From the NCBI RefSeq assembly GCF_030272615.1, contig NC_081405.1:21366047-21430046 (forward strand): a stretch of DNA of 64,000 nucleotides. The letters run 5' to 3'. The notes under the pieces are model-generated. The model made no database searches. It worked only from the letters and a program-made list of their open reading frames with translations, and was not told where the DNA came from. This stretch comes from Cryptomeria japonica. Lineage: Eukaryota > Streptophyta > Pinopsida > Cupressales > Cupressaceae. Positions 22,833-34,885 of the stretch are shown in pieces; position 1 is the first letter of the stretch, and the number at the start of each line of letters is the position of its first letter. The translations under genes and the position numbers were made by a program.

Positions 22833-23800
22833 CCTAGTTATGGCATAAAAGGTTTTGTCATGTTAATTTTGATAATCTGATCAAGATAAGTAAGAAGCAT
22901 AGAGTAAGAGGTCTACTGAGTCTTGAAAAACCTAAGAATTCTATGTGCCGAGGATGCTAGATGGGTAAAATGACAAGATCAAGCTTTACAAGTAAGTCCT
23001 ACACTTCTAAGGGAATTTTAGATCTTGTGCACACTGATCTTTGTGGTTCTATGAAAGTTCAAAGTTATTATGGTGATAAGTATTTCATATTATTTGTGGA
23101 TGACTATTCAAGGATGATGTCAGTAATGTTTTTAAAAGAAAAATCATAAGCTTTTCAAATGTTTAAGTGGTACAAGGCTAGAGTTGAAAATGAAATAGGA
23201 AGACAATTGATATGTCTTAGATTAGATAGAGGAGGAGAGTTCACATCTGATGAGTTCAACCTATTTTGCAATGATCATGGTATTAAAAGACAAGTCTCTG
23301 CATCGAGAACTCCACAGCAGAATGGAATAGCTGAAAGAAGAAATAGATCTATTGTGGATTGTGCTAGAACACTGATGATTGAGAAGAAGGTTCCACAAAC
23401 ATTTTGGAGAGAAGCAATAAGCATAGCTGTTTACACCTTGAACTGAATTCAATTGAAGAAAGGTACTTTGAAGACACCTTATGAAATCTGGTAAAGAAAC
23501 CTAATGTAAGTTATTTTAAGATCTTTGGAAGTAAATGCTATGTTCATAAAGATGATAGGAATGGCAAGTTTGATCAGAAAAGTGAAGAAGGAACATTTCT
23601 AGGATATTCTTCTAGAAGCAAAGCATTTAAATGTCTGATCAAATCATCTAATAAAATAGTAGAAAGTGCAAATGTGAAAATTGATGAATTTGTAGAAAGA
23701 ACTAATGAAGGGAATTCCAAAGAACTAGAAGACTATGATGAATTTGTCTATGTGCAACTGTGAAGTCCAACCGAGATAACTGTTGAAGAAAATGAAGAAA
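22833..23800 (+). pseudogene. Copia-1 integrase
   Basis: Resumes Copia-1 after Tat-1. The GAG-pre-integrase leader (LWHKRFCHVNFDNL) is followed by LVHTDLCGSM, the catalytic Asp in FVDDYSR, Asp in RLDRGGEF (about 23225) and Glu in PQQNGIAERRN (about 23330). Stops at the CRGC TAG near 22960 (Gln expected), after KEKS near 23147, and after YTLN near 23445 (TGA, Arg expected) break it. A frameshift near 23490 leads into the GSKCYVHK and FLGYSS region. Confidence 0.9.
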
Positions 23801-24966
23801 ATATCTAGTTGCTGAGTGATGAAGAAGATCATACAGAGCCTACCGAGCCTATATTAGCCAAGTATGTCAGAAGACACCATGCACCAAGTCAGATTATAGG
23901 AGATAAGGATGATCCAGTGATGACAAGGAACAAACTAAGACATAACACATGTTTGATATCTGAATTTGAACCGAGAATAGTGAAAGAGGCATTTAATAGT
24001 GAAGATTGGATAAATGCTATGACTAAAGAGATTGATCAAATCAAGAAGAATGACACATGGACACTGGTCCCAAGACCAAAGGACAAAAATGTAATCGGTA
24101 CAAAGTGGATCTTTAGAAACAAGCTAAATGAAAAAGGTGAGGTCATTCGGAACAAAGCAAGATTAGTCTGCAAAGGTTATGCCCAAGAAGAAGGATTTGA
24201 TTATGGTGAGACTTTTGCACCTATTTCTAGACTTGAAGGAGTTAGAACATTGTTGGCATATGCGGCTTTCAAAAACTTCAAGGTATATCAAATGGATGTC
24301 AAATTTGCATTTCTGAATGAAATATTAGAAGAAGAAGTTTTCATTGAACAACTTGAAGGATTTGTTGATGACAATAATAAAGATCAGGTATGTAAATTAA
24401 ACAAAGCTTTATATGGTCTGAAACAAGCACCTAGAGCATGGTATGAAAGATTGCACTCTTATTTGATTAAGATTGGTTTTATAAGGACAAGTGAGAACAA
24501 CAACATGTACATGAAGAATGATGAAAATGGAATACTAATCTCAGCCATATTTGTTGATGATATTATATTTTGTGGAAATGACTCTTTATGCAAGAACTTT
24601 GGAAATGAAATGAGCAAAGAATTTGAGATGTCATTAATCGCTGAGATAAAGTATTTTATAGGCCTACAGATACTGCAAATGAAAAATGAGATTTTCATTA
24701 CTCAATCCAAGTACATAAAGGAAATTTTGAAGAAATTTGGAATGGAGGATTCAAAACCAGTAAGTACTCCTATGACTACCAACTATAAACTATCAAAGAA
24801 TGATGAATTTGCATATGTTGATGAGACTCTCTACCAATCCATGATTGGAAAACTACAATATGTTGTTCACAGCAGGCTAGATATAGCACATGCAGTAGGT
24901 ATTGTTGCAAGATTCTCCGTAGATCCTAAGGAAATACATATGATAGCAATCAAAAGAATTTTTTAG
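23801..24966 (+). pseudogene. Copia-1 reverse transcriptase
   Basis: A 385-codon open stretch with Copia RT motifs: [73 protein letters not shown] and the catalytic FVDD (near 24553), then KPVSTPM. It is closed by a +1 insertion in a T-run near 24960, after which RNase H continues in another frame. One of the best-preserved coding stretches in the window. Confidence 0.93.
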
Positions 24967-25504
24967 ATACTTGAAAGGCATTGAAGATTATGGCTTAGTA
25001 TATCAGAAAGGAAATGATTTTGATTTAAAAGTTTATATTGATGCTGATTAGGCAGGCAACATTGATGACAAAAAAAGCACAAGTGGAGGAGCTTTCTTCT
25101 TAGGAGAAAGACTAGTGAGTTGGCTTAGCAAGAAACAAGGATGTGTTTCTCAGTCAACAGCCGAAGCTAAATATGTTGCAATAGCACTGAATTGTACCAA
25201 CATTGCATGGAGCAAACAATTGTTGAAAGGTATAAATGAGAAAGTTCCCGAGCTAGTAACTATATTTTATGACAATACTAGTGCCATTAATATTTCAAAG
25301 AACCCTGTTATGCACTCTAAGACAAAGCACATCTCTATCAAATATCATTATCTTAGAGAAGAAGCTCAAGAGAAGAAAGTGGTGTTGGAATATGTTAACA
25401 CAAAGGAACAAATAGCTGATATCTTCACCAAGACACTACCAAAGGACACTTTTGAATATCTCGGAAGCAAGTTAGGGGTCCTACCCCTATCTTTTACTCA
25501 CTAA
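24967..25504 (+). pseudogene. Copia-1 RNase H
   Basis: After the frameshift: RYLKGIEDYGL, then a DADxAG motif with TAG for Trp near 25050, STSGGAFFLGERLVSWLSKKQ, SQSTAEAKYVA, DNTSAINISKNPVMHSKTKHI and a C-terminal IFTKTLPKDTFEYLGSKLG. Degrades the RNA strand during reverse transcription. It ends at 25504 near the conserved pol C terminus. Confidence 0.9.
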
Positions 25505-26019
25505 CCAAGTTCGGTGAAAGCATCACTTCGATGACTCTATTGAATATCTTTTGGGGAGCTGATGCTAGATTGATACACTTTAGAATGTTTTTCTGAAAGT
25601 GTACTAGAATAATACAGAGAATGATATAGGGAATAGGAATTGTAAACAAATGCTTTGACCGAGACTTAGTTGATACACAACAACAAGAAATAACTTCTTA
25701 CAGAAACACATTATGTTCTAGTTCTATTCTTTTTGGCATTGTTGTCAAAGGGGGAGAAGACCTACTAAGAAGGAGAAGACCTACCCAGGGGGAGAAGACT
25801 TGAGAAGGAGAAGATCTACCAAAAGGGGAGAAGACCTTAGAAGATTGGGAGAAGACCTAAGAAGACTGAGAGAAGACTACAGATTGAAATAAAGACTGAA
25901 AACAGAAGAGAAGTCTGATGAATGGGGGAGAGCATTTCAGCATTTCAGAATCACAACAATCCAAATTTTTTTAAAAGATCAAATCAATTGGTTTTTCCAT
26001 CAATGCCAAAGGGGGAGAT
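25505..26019 (+). other. Copia-1 3' untranslated region with polypurine tract
   Basis: Noncoding. A purine-rich array of GGGGAGAAGACCTA-like units lies at 25748-25882. The polypurine tract AAAGGGGGAGA is at 26008-26018, one base before the LTR. Confidence 0.8.
25748..25882 (+). repeat. Purine-rich repeat GGGGAGAAGACCTA
   Basis: About eight degenerate copies at 15-25-bp intervals, resembling the polypurine tract core. Confidence 0.8.
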
Positions 26020-27475
26020 TGTTGGCAATATTACATTATAAGGATATTGAGAAGGTTGTTGATGATTATGGACATAACTGATTAAAGATGTTTTACTGTC
26101 TTGATATTATTATTTTGTCATTGATGTCAAGAAATTGATTTTCTAATTCAGTATGATGTTGCCATATCTTAAGAAATATGATATGAAGATTATAAAGAAG
26201 TCGGTAAAGACACAAGAAAGAATATGATGAATAAGGGGATAATTTATTCAATGGGCAACTCTACCAAGTCAGACAATGATGAGATCTTGATGTTTTAGAT
26301 TGTTTTAACATCATACATATGTTGTAAAATGTAAAGGTTAATACTATACTATGTTATCAAGCAAAGAACCTAGTCGGTAAACCCTAAGGTTATCACAGTC
26401 GGTTAATGAAGACAGAATGTCTACCGCGTGAAGTTTAGTATTCACCGAGTTGTAACTGAGCTATAACAGAATGCATTAAATGTTTACATATGATATTTAA
26501 TGAAAGAAGCTGATGAGCTGGAGCGGATCAATGATTGGCAAGCCGTAAAAGAAGTTTGTTAAATGAATCTAAGGCAATGGAAAGTCGGCAAGAAGATCTA
26601 CAGCTCAGATTGAACTGCATTACCCTAACACAAGTTCCAAGTTGGGGTAAAATGTTTTTAGATTGAAAGATACAATGAATCTGGACAAGATTGAAGATCT
26701 GATGGCTATGATTGATCATGGGAAATGTGATCAAGGAGATTAAGAGGTTAGATTATTGTTTATAAATAGGAAACTATTGATAAACAATGTATGTGGGCAA
26801 GTTTATGCATAGGGATGCTACATAGTGATTATCAAACACAGAAGCTTGAAGACCTGTTAGAATAACAGAGTATTGATGCCCAGCAGATAGACAAGATTAG
26901 TTCTATGTCTAGATTGTATTGAATAAATAGGAATCTGCTTTAGCATTTTAGATGTGAAGTTGCAGATAGATTGTATTACTGTTATTTTGTGAAAGTGACA
27001 TGAAATCTCTTAACCGAGTGGACTTAACAATCTTATATGTAAATCCTCTAACAAGGTGACATTCTGATTGAGTGTTTCAAATCCTTTGAGAAGGTCACTT
27101 CTAACAAAGTGATGATCCTAATAGATCTGAGGGAAATCCCTTAACCAGGTCACATCTAGCAATGTGTTTGTAATCTTTAATAGGATTTTCTTTTAACCAA
27201 GCATACTCTAGAAGAGTATATTTCTTAGTGGGTCTGAAATCTCATAGTGGTTTTTCCCTATTTGGGTTTCCATGTTAAATTTGGTGTTGTGAGGTTTATA
27301 TTGTTCATATGCTTTTGAGTTTGCATGTTTGACAGTTTTTGGTTATATGACTGATATATATGTTACCGAGGTTGAATCTGATGTTTTTATGGATGATTAA
27401 GTTTGTATGATTCACCCCCCCCTCTCATCTTGTTGGCTATTGGATTTGTACTTATATTAAGTATCAGAATTATCA
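26020..27475 (+). repeat. Copia-1 3' LTR
   Basis: 1,456 bp, TGTTGGCAAT to ATTATCA, followed by the GCCTT duplication. It has a TATAAATAG box near 26761, 38-bp repeats at about 27000-27240 and the C-run at about 27415-27423. Confidence 0.92.
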
Positions 27476-27480
27476 GCCTT

Positions 27481-28299
27481 ATCAAAGCATTCATTCATCA
27501 ACTGGTAAACTTATATACATATAACTAAAACAAGTAATGCAATCACATAAATAAACACCATAACACAAAGAATTTATACATGGAAAACCTCAATGAGAAA
27601 AAACCATTGTGGGATTTGTGACCCACAATATCAATTCACTGGCCATATAAAGAGATATTACAAATGATAGGGGCCTGCACATGTATGAAGGCACACTGCC
27701 TAGAGAACACTGCTCATCATCAAGAGTCTCACTGACTACAATCACTTTCTGATACAAAACTACAAAACTAAACTCATAAAATGCATTTGTTATGCCTGAT
27801 CGAGTTTCGGTTAAGGCTCTGACTGTTCTGGTTTTTAAACCCTAAACCCTTGCCAGAATAACATACACCTTATGAGTACCTTAGAAATCATCTACAGATT
27901 ATTACAAAATATTTCTTTTGCATACAAATGATCTCGCATACATAAGCTTCGAATTTCAGATCTTATCAGGAATGTTTTATCTTAAATGACCTAATAGACT
28001 GACTTATATACCATTACAAACATTCTTGTAATATGTCGGCTTACATACAAAATACTAATACATGTCGTCTCATTACAAATATATATGAATTAAGAAATTA
28101 TTTTCTAGATACTACCCTTTGTCGGATCTCCAAGTGATTTTGGCTTCCCATACCGGTACCTAGTTTGTCAGTTACCTTTGAAATCCTTGATGCCAGTGAA
28201 GTGTCTGCAGAATGTCGGTGAACCAAAATATGTTGCCAATTTTGCCAATGTTGCCATCAATGACAACATAAGAAACTGAGTGAGTGTCAATTTCCAACA
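27481..28299 (-). repeat. ZK-1 5' LTR, main part
   Basis: Minus-strand LTR starting TGTTGGAAATTG at 28299. It shares with the ZK-2 LTR the phrase around GTGGGTCACAAATCCCAC (plus-strand 27610-27625 region) and the AGTGTGCCTTC...GTGCAGGCCCCTA stretch. Continues at 3846 beyond Copia-1. Confidence 0.85.
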
Positions 28300-30960
28300 A
28301 AAGACTCTTTGCCCGAGGCCAGAACATCATGCCCTGCCATGGAATTACACTCTCATAAAGCAAGAATCTAGGAAAACTCCTTACAAGCTTCCTCATATCC
28401 ACCAGGCGGCCATTCATGGGGATTCTTCCAAACATAACCATTAACCAACCCCAAATTATGAATAGTATTATAATGTTCCAACTTATCCCAACCTGTGACA
28501 GAAAAAAACATCACAAAGAGGTAGGAGGTGAGGATACATAAAAAGGAGAGGATTGCCAAAGAATCCAACCAAAAGAGATCTTTTGAGCCCTTATTACATA
28601 TATAAAATAAACCTCTATTAAAAAGTCGAGCCCCAATTTTTAGAGTATGCCAAATTAGAGATCCCCTTCCTTCAAAACAATAATGAGGAACATCCAAAAT
28701 ATTAACTCCTTTAAGATACTTATGCATGAGAATGCGAGCCCAAAACTAATTTTGAAATGCCAATATAATTTGACAAGAGCTTTCCCATTAAATATAGTAG
28801 AACGATCTTTGTATTACACATAAAATCCCACTTAACAAGGTTACATTTACAAGTATGCAAACTACCACTCCATAAGAATTGGTGCGAAAGAGTGTCAAAT
28901 TCTTGAAGCAAATACATAGGGGCCGACAGAACAAAGCACCTATAGATAGGAAGAGCCTAGATCATAGATTGAAGAAGAGTCACCCTAGCAGCAGAAGACA
29001 ACCATCTATGAGTCCAGTGATTAACCTTTCGACATAGCTTATCCAACAAATCCTGCCAGAGCAGTCTAGGGAGCCTATCGGTAGAAAGAAGGATGGCCAG
29101 GTAGACCAAGGATAAAGTACCAATTTGAAACCTCAAAATAATGGCAATCATTCTATGAATAGTCTTAGAAGTATTAAAAAAGTAGATAGAAGATTTATGG
29201 TCATTAAATTTCTGACCTGAAGTGGCCAAATAAATATCTAAAGTTCATCTAAAAGATTCAGCTTCCTGAAGATAAGAAGTCCCTAGAAGAGCAGTATCAT
29301 CCACAAAATAAAGATGAGAAAGCATAGGTAGCCAATTACCCCAACTCCAACCCTGAGTCAAGCCCTAAGAAACTCAAGACTTAATAATCTTCCCATGCCT
29401 TCTACGATAAGAACAAACAAATAGGGGAAAGAGGATCCCCTTGGTGAAGACCCTTAGAAGCTCCAAATAACGCAGACGATTCACCATTGATAATAACTAA
29501 GAAGGAAGGCAAAGTAACATAGCTCATTGTCCAGTTGACCCACTCTTGACTAAAACCAAAAGAAGTGAGAAGTTTTTCCAAGAACTCTATCATAAACTTT
29601 GGCCATATCCAGTTTGATGAACATAGATTTATCTTTAGACACCGCCATAGAATGAATGGCTTCAGAATAAATCACCACCCCATCTAAAATTTGTGTACCT
29701 GCCACAAAACCCCCTTACAAATCCGAGATCAAATTTGGAAGCTAGAGTTTGAGCCTCTATATAATGAATTTAGTAATTTAATTTTGTAGACCACATTACA
29801 TAGAGAAATGGGCCTAAATAAATCTAGTTGGTTAGCACCTTCCTTTTTGGGAATAAGAAAAAGGAAAGTAGATTTCAAGGCTTGAAGCATTTGTTAACTA
29901 CCAAAAGATTCTTGGACCACCTCCAACAAATCCAAATTAACAATGTCCCAGAATTCTTGAAAAAATTCAATAGGAAATCCATCCAGACTTGGGGCTTTAC
30001 CCTTGCGCATACCAAAAACAACCTCTTCTAGGTCAGACAAAGAAATTGGGTGCATAAGGGGCTCATTCATAATATTGGTGACCAAAGAGGGGATACAAGC
30101 AAGGACCATATTATGCTCATCCTTAGCTGAAGGAGAGTCTTTGGAAAAGATAGCAGGATAGTATTGAGTAGCTTCACGAGACAGTATTCACCAAAGAGGA
30201 GATATAACCCCCATTCCAATGATCTTGCACCGATTTATGAAAAAAGGTTGTATTCCTATCACCTTCCTAAAGCCAATCAATCTGAACCTTGTGCTTCCAA
30301 AAAATCTCTTCACAGAGCTTCCACTCCTCCAATTTTGTCATAGCTCGAGCTTCAACCCTTCTCAAATCCTCTGAGAAACCAAGATCCCAAATCTAACGAG
30401 TGACAAAATCCAAATGAGCTTGAACATTCCTCTTCCTAACATGAAGGTTACCATAGTACAGCTTATTCCATCTCTTAAGCTAAAATTTGATAAATTGCAA
30501 TTTCTTAACAAATCAATACATCAGTACCATAGGGGGACCACCATCTCTCCATCATCAATACATTAAGTCATGAAGGGAAGACTCACAAAGCTACATAAGA
30601 TGGAACTTGGAAGGAAGATTTTTAGGAACATATTTATAGATACATATGAAAATTTGATTGGCTAATAATCAAGAATTTCCAAAGAAGTACTCAAGCCACC
30701 ATCAACCCAAAAACAAGAAACAAGAAACCTATCCAATCATTTAGATATAGCTTCATCTCTACATTGATGATTATTCTAGGTGAAGATCCCATAATATGGC
30801 TTAATATCAACTAAGTTTAGGGAATCCACATTCTCACGAAAAAGATCAAAGGAAGGACCCAACCAAGCCAACCCTCCCCTTTTCTCTTCCAAACTTAACA
30901 CAAAATTGAAATCACCACCTAAAACCAATGGAAGGAAGGATGCACATGATCTAACATACC
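28300..30960 (-). pseudogene. LINE retrotransposon ORF2 (endonuclease plus reverse transcriptase), both ends missing
   Basis: Non-LTR element. The apurinic endonuclease end is seen as GGDFNF (about 30902-30919) followed by T.NNHQ and LDRFLVS. RT motifs are KGKAPSLDGFPIEFFQ (about 30000), GLHQGDPLSPICLFL (about 29430) and the catalytic FVDD (about 29310). Downstream are YLAILLSTDRLPR, FLWSG and LVKWD segments of the LINE C terminus. Frames shift several times and stops are common. The 3' side is cut at 28299 by ZK-1; the 5' side fades at about 30960. Confidence 0.92.
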
Positions 30961-31918
30961 AAATATGAAAAATTTGAAAAGAGTTTTAGTTATAATATTA
31001 AAATAAATGAAAATAAAATCAATTATTAGAAAATAAGTAATATTTTATGTTTTAATCATTTAGGAAAATTAAATGGTAAATTCACTATAAGTAAAATTTA
31101 TTGTTTTATTTGGGGATAACCCCACAATACAGCGGTTAGCTGCGAGCCTCCTACATGAGAGTTCTTGGGTTCGAGTTTTCCTAAGGCCCATATGTCCCAC
31201 ACATAGGCAATGGAGAGATAAGGTGATGCCTAGGCGTGGAAGACAGGAAGGCACAAGGAGATATAAGGGTGTTATTGATGAACAAATATGAGGATGAGGC
31301 CCCTCAAAAATGTTGTCTCACTAGTTCATAGCTCCAGTCAAAAGCGATTCGACTTTAACCCATTACCAAGTGAAAAAAATAAAATTAGTTTTTTATTCTA
31401 TTTATAAAATCAAACTCTATAAATTTATAAATTATATGCTACATAATAGTTTAATTTTATTGTTTTAAAAGTCTTTACTTGCCACATAACTAAATATTAC
31501 CACACAACAACTAAACATTTCTAGATAATATGGATACTAAGCATTTAAGGTACTACTATGATTGCAATATGATTGATATATAATATTGAGTTGATTTATA
31601 TTCAAGCATTATGCAAGTGTTTAATGTTCTATAGGTAAAAACCATTATTACAAGAAGATAATTCAATAATACAAAATCCATGAAAATTGTTTGAAATATT
31701 AGAGTAAACGGATGTTTTTATAATTCAATTAATAAGATCACTTTTGCACTAGGTGTGCTTTTTATTTCTCAAGTCATAAGATGCGGTCACATGTCATGAA
31801 ATAATTTTATCCGTTTGAGTCTCACTTAAGATTTCATTTAGATTTTTATTTTTATTTTTATTGTCCCTTTTATAAAGATTCATTATTATATTATTAATGG
31901 ATACATATTGTAGAACGA
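30961..31918. other. Intergenic AT-rich stretch with a SINE-like segment
   Basis: No coding region found. Apart from the SINE-like piece (31111-31380) it is AT-rich sequence that I cannot assign. Confidence 0.6.
31111..31380 (+). mobile_element. Candidate tRNA-derived SINE
   Basis: A pol-III B box GGTTCGAGTTT (31168-31178) lies about 35 bases after GCGGTTAGCTGCGAGCC, resembling heads of plant SINEs. Then comes a non-tRNA body and an A-rich end (TGAAAAAAATAAAA). No cloverleaf can be folded by eye, so it is not a tRNA gene. Target duplication not resolved. Confidence 0.5.
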
Positions 31919-33139
31919 TGTTAGCAACAATCAAGAAGGAAGAATGAGAGTGGGGGGGGTGAAATAGTCCTCACTGGATCACAACAAATTAAATTTCAAA
32001 ACATAAACTGATAGACTGTAGCAATAATAGATAAGAAAATTAACAGCACAATACACAACACCAAGGTTTTGACGTGGAAAACCTGGTTAAGGGAAAAACC
32101 ATGATTGGAACCTACCCATAGTAAGATGATACTCTACAGTAGTATGTAAAAATATTACAATGGGGAATGCACATGCATTCACACACACTGCCTAGAGCTC
32201 ACTGCTCAAAAGATATATGCCCGAAAGGCTACAACCCTTAGGGAAGTCTCACTAACTTACAATATGATTCAGACTACAATCTGAAAGGAATGAACTGCAG
32301 TGATAGCATCTACAAATGCCTGATGACAGCTCTGGTTAAGCATAGTTGTCTGCACTCCAACAACAATCTCACCTAAACACTTCACTAAATGATAAATATC
32401 TTGTTCGCACAATCACCTCTCTTTGATAATGTAGACATAATATCGACACCTAAATTACATAATCATCTCACCTATATATACAAATCATCAACCTTGATAA
32501 TAAGGTCAACTAAACCCTCAACCCTCAACTTACAATTATAAAAAATACATTGCACAATACAAAGATAGACAACCAGACCAATATTATGATTTACATTACA
32601 TAGCATGGACCTAATTCAAATTCCCAAACAATTACATCCACCGGAAATGGCGCATAAAATGAAAATCATCACCAGTTCATAGAAATCACCAAAAACTCGC
32701 ACAACAATCAATGTGGGTCACCAAAACAAATAGGACTTGACTAGGAAACACCAGAAAGCATATTAGAATTATTCGGAATAGTTGCACCAACACCTCTTTT
32801 CAAATCTTCATCGGCCAACATCTCAAAGCTCAAGAACACAACCAATCAACAACTATCACGAGGAAAGATAACTTGTGGAGCACCAAATCATGAACCATCT
32901 GAAATAAGGATACACAACATAATCCAAAACAATAATTCAAAGTCTCAACACAAGATCTGATCACACCGGAATATACTGGAGGAAATATCGGATTCTACAA
33001 AATAGTGATCAACAAAATCAAACTACTAAAAACTGGATCAGAAATTCTTCCCAAAATCATTGGAATAAAACATAGGAATATGTTGATATCAATGACAACA
33101 ATATATCCTAGTAGCAAAAATGAGCAACCAAATCCAACA
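31919..33139 (-). repeat. Copia-2 3' LTR
   Basis: Minus-strand sense TGTTGGATTTGG to GCTAACA. TATA-like TATATATAGG at about 32472-32482. The C-run is at 31950-31960, with an imperfect hairpin around it. Confidence 0.9.
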
Positions 33140-33152
33140 ATTTCCCCCTTTG
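33140..33152 (-). promoter_or_regulatory. Copia-2 polypurine tract
   Basis: The minus strand reads CAAAGGGGGAAA next to the LTR start, the same position and nearly the same sequence as in Copia-1 and ZK-2. Confidence 0.85.
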
Positions 33153-34101
33153 ACATTGATGGCAACATATGAATGTGAAAAACAATCAATGCAAAGAAAG
33201 AAGATATCACTAGCAAACTCCCCCTAAGATCAAGATGGATAATGCAATTTTTCACATGATCTCTCTCCCACTTTGACATCAATGCCAAAGATCTCCAAAA
33301 TACAAAACTAAACTCTCCCAAAATAGAAACACGAATTTGTCTCCCCTGGGATACACAACTAGACCACCAGACTACTCCAGCAAAGGAGCAACACCAACTC
33401 ATCAATCTAGATAAAAGAATAAGGCTCTAAATTCCACTGGATCGATGTAACTAAATGCATCTAATTCTCATCAGGAGGGGTGGATACCCCTAGTTTGTCT
33501 CTCAAATAGACAAATGTATCTATAGGAAAAGCCTTAGTGAAAATATCAGCAATTTGTTCCTTAGTAGATACACATTCCAGCTTCACCTTCTCTTCACTGA
33601 CTTTCTCTCTCAAGTAATTATATTTAATTGATATATGCTTAGTCTTTTAAGGTTGCACCAGATTCTTTGACATGTTTATAGCATTGGGATTATCACAAAT
33701 ATAACAGCAGGATCTTCATAAATAACTCTGATATCTTTCAACATTTACTTCATCCAAACTATCTAAGTGCAATTACTAGCAGCAAGAATGTACTAAGATT
33801 CAACAGTAGATAAAGATACTAAATCTTGTTTCTTGCTAGCCCATGAAACCAACTTCTTACCTTAAAAGAATGCTCCACTGGTAGTACTCTTTCAGTCATC
33901 AACATCACTAGGCCAGTCTACATCAGTGTAGGCACACAACATGAAATCATCATTCTTTGGATACCATAAACCATAATCCTCAGTTCCCTTCAGATATATG
34001 AATATTCTCTTAATAGTAGTGAAATGACTCTCCTTCAAATCAACTTGATATCTAGCAGCCATACACACAACATGCATAATGTTAGGTCTAGTTTGAGTAA
34101 G
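33153..34101 (-). pseudogene. Copia-2 RNase H and 3' untranslated stretch
   Basis: RNase H homology covers about 34101-33430. It shows a RIFIYLKGTEDYGLWY segment, YTDVDWPSDVDD, and (after a TAG replacing Trp) STTSGAFFL and LVSWASKKQDLVSLST, with many stops beyond. 33153-33430 is noncoding, with CATTGATGGCAA-type sequence typical of Copia 3' ends. Confidence 0.85.
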
Positions 34102-34885
34102 CTATAATAGTCCACCAACTATAGATTTGTACAAACTCTGATTAGCTTTAGGAGATTCATCTTTTTTAGACAATTTACAACCAGTCACCATAGGAGTTCC
34201 AACCGGTTTGGAATCATCTAGTCCAAACTTCTTCAACATTTTCTTCACATACTTAGTTTGAGATATAAAAATACCTTTTCTTGTATGTGCAATCTGCAGA
34301 CCTAAGAAAAATTTCATCTCACCAATCATAGACAACTCAAATTCTTTTTGCATATCACCAACAAACTTCATACTCATATCATCATAACCACCAAATATAA
34401 TGTCATCAACAAAGACTTCAACAATAAAAATGTTATCATTTTCAATCTTAAAGTACATATTACTATCGGCAACACCTTTGATAAATCCCAATTTAGCAAG
34501 TATTTGTCTAACCTAGCATACCATGCTCTAGGAGCTTGTTTCAATCCATAAAGTGCATTCTTCAACTTACATACCATGTATCCATCATCTGAAATGAAAA
34601 TCCATCAGGTTGTTCAATGTAAACTTCTTCTTCTAGATCACCATTCAAAAATATAGATTTGACATCCATCTGATATACCTTAAAATCTTTATAAGCAGCA
34701 TAAGCAAGCAACAATCTAACAACTTCAATACTAGCAATCTGAGAAAAAGTTTCTTCATAATCAATCCCTTCAAGTTGTGAATATCCTTTGTAGACCATTA
34801 TGGCTTTATTTTTTACTACCTCACCACTTTCATTCAATTTGTTCCTAAAAACCCATTTAGTACCAATAACATTTTTATCCTTAGG
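34102..34885 (-). pseudogene. Copia-2 reverse transcriptase, main part
   Basis: TPKDKNVIGTKWVFRNK at the very edge of E4, then an ETF...I segment, VYQMDVKSIFLNGDLEEEVY, a frameshift near 34570, [18 protein letters not shown], another frameshift near 34490, the catalytic FVDDIIF (about 34410) and KPVGTPM. It ends near a GGLL stop. The N-terminal portion lies at 45463-45797 across E4, and the interrupted codons line up once E4 and one TTAGG are set aside. Confidence 0.9.

Larger units (their letters stand above)
3847..27475 (+). mobile_element. Copia-1, Ty1/Copia LTR retrotransposon, split by Tat-1
   Basis: Bounded by LTRs starting TGTTGGCAAT at 3847 and 26020, flanked by the perfect 5-bp duplication GCCTT (3842-3846 and 27476-27480). 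Order gag, protease, integrase, reverse transcriptase, RNase H is Ty1/Copia. The terminal part of the 5' LTR, the primer site and the gag start are deleted at about 5166. The Tat-1 element (6569-22832) splits it at the protease/integrase junction. Without Tat-1 it is about 7.4 kb. Several stops and at least two frameshifts make it non-autonomous. Confidence 0.93.
1116..28299 (-). mobile_element. ZK-1, zinc-knuckle retroelement without visible pol (fragment, split by Copia-1)
   Basis: Minus-strand element whose 5' LTR is 28299-27481 continued at 3846-3750. It is followed by a tRNA-iMet-type primer site (3747-3736), a coiled-coil/zinc-knuckle ORF and the first part of a second ORF. The order is the same as in ZK-2 (36257-42829). 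Copia-1 (3847-27475) sits inside its 5' LTR with a perfect GCCTT duplication. The LTR at 1-1115 interrupts its second ORF, and the 3' half lies outside the window. Its right end (28299) abuts LINE coding sequence, so it inserted into that LINE. Pol domains are absent from the part seen; the complete relative ZK-2 also lacks them. Confidence 0.8.

Noticed and set aside
26020-27475. Separate solo LTR next to ZK-1
   Set aside because: The GCCTT duplication at 27476 pairs with 3842, proving it is the 3' LTR of Copia-1.
31111-31200. tRNA gene
   Set aside because: Only a B box and a weak A-box region; the acceptor and anticodon arms do not fold.
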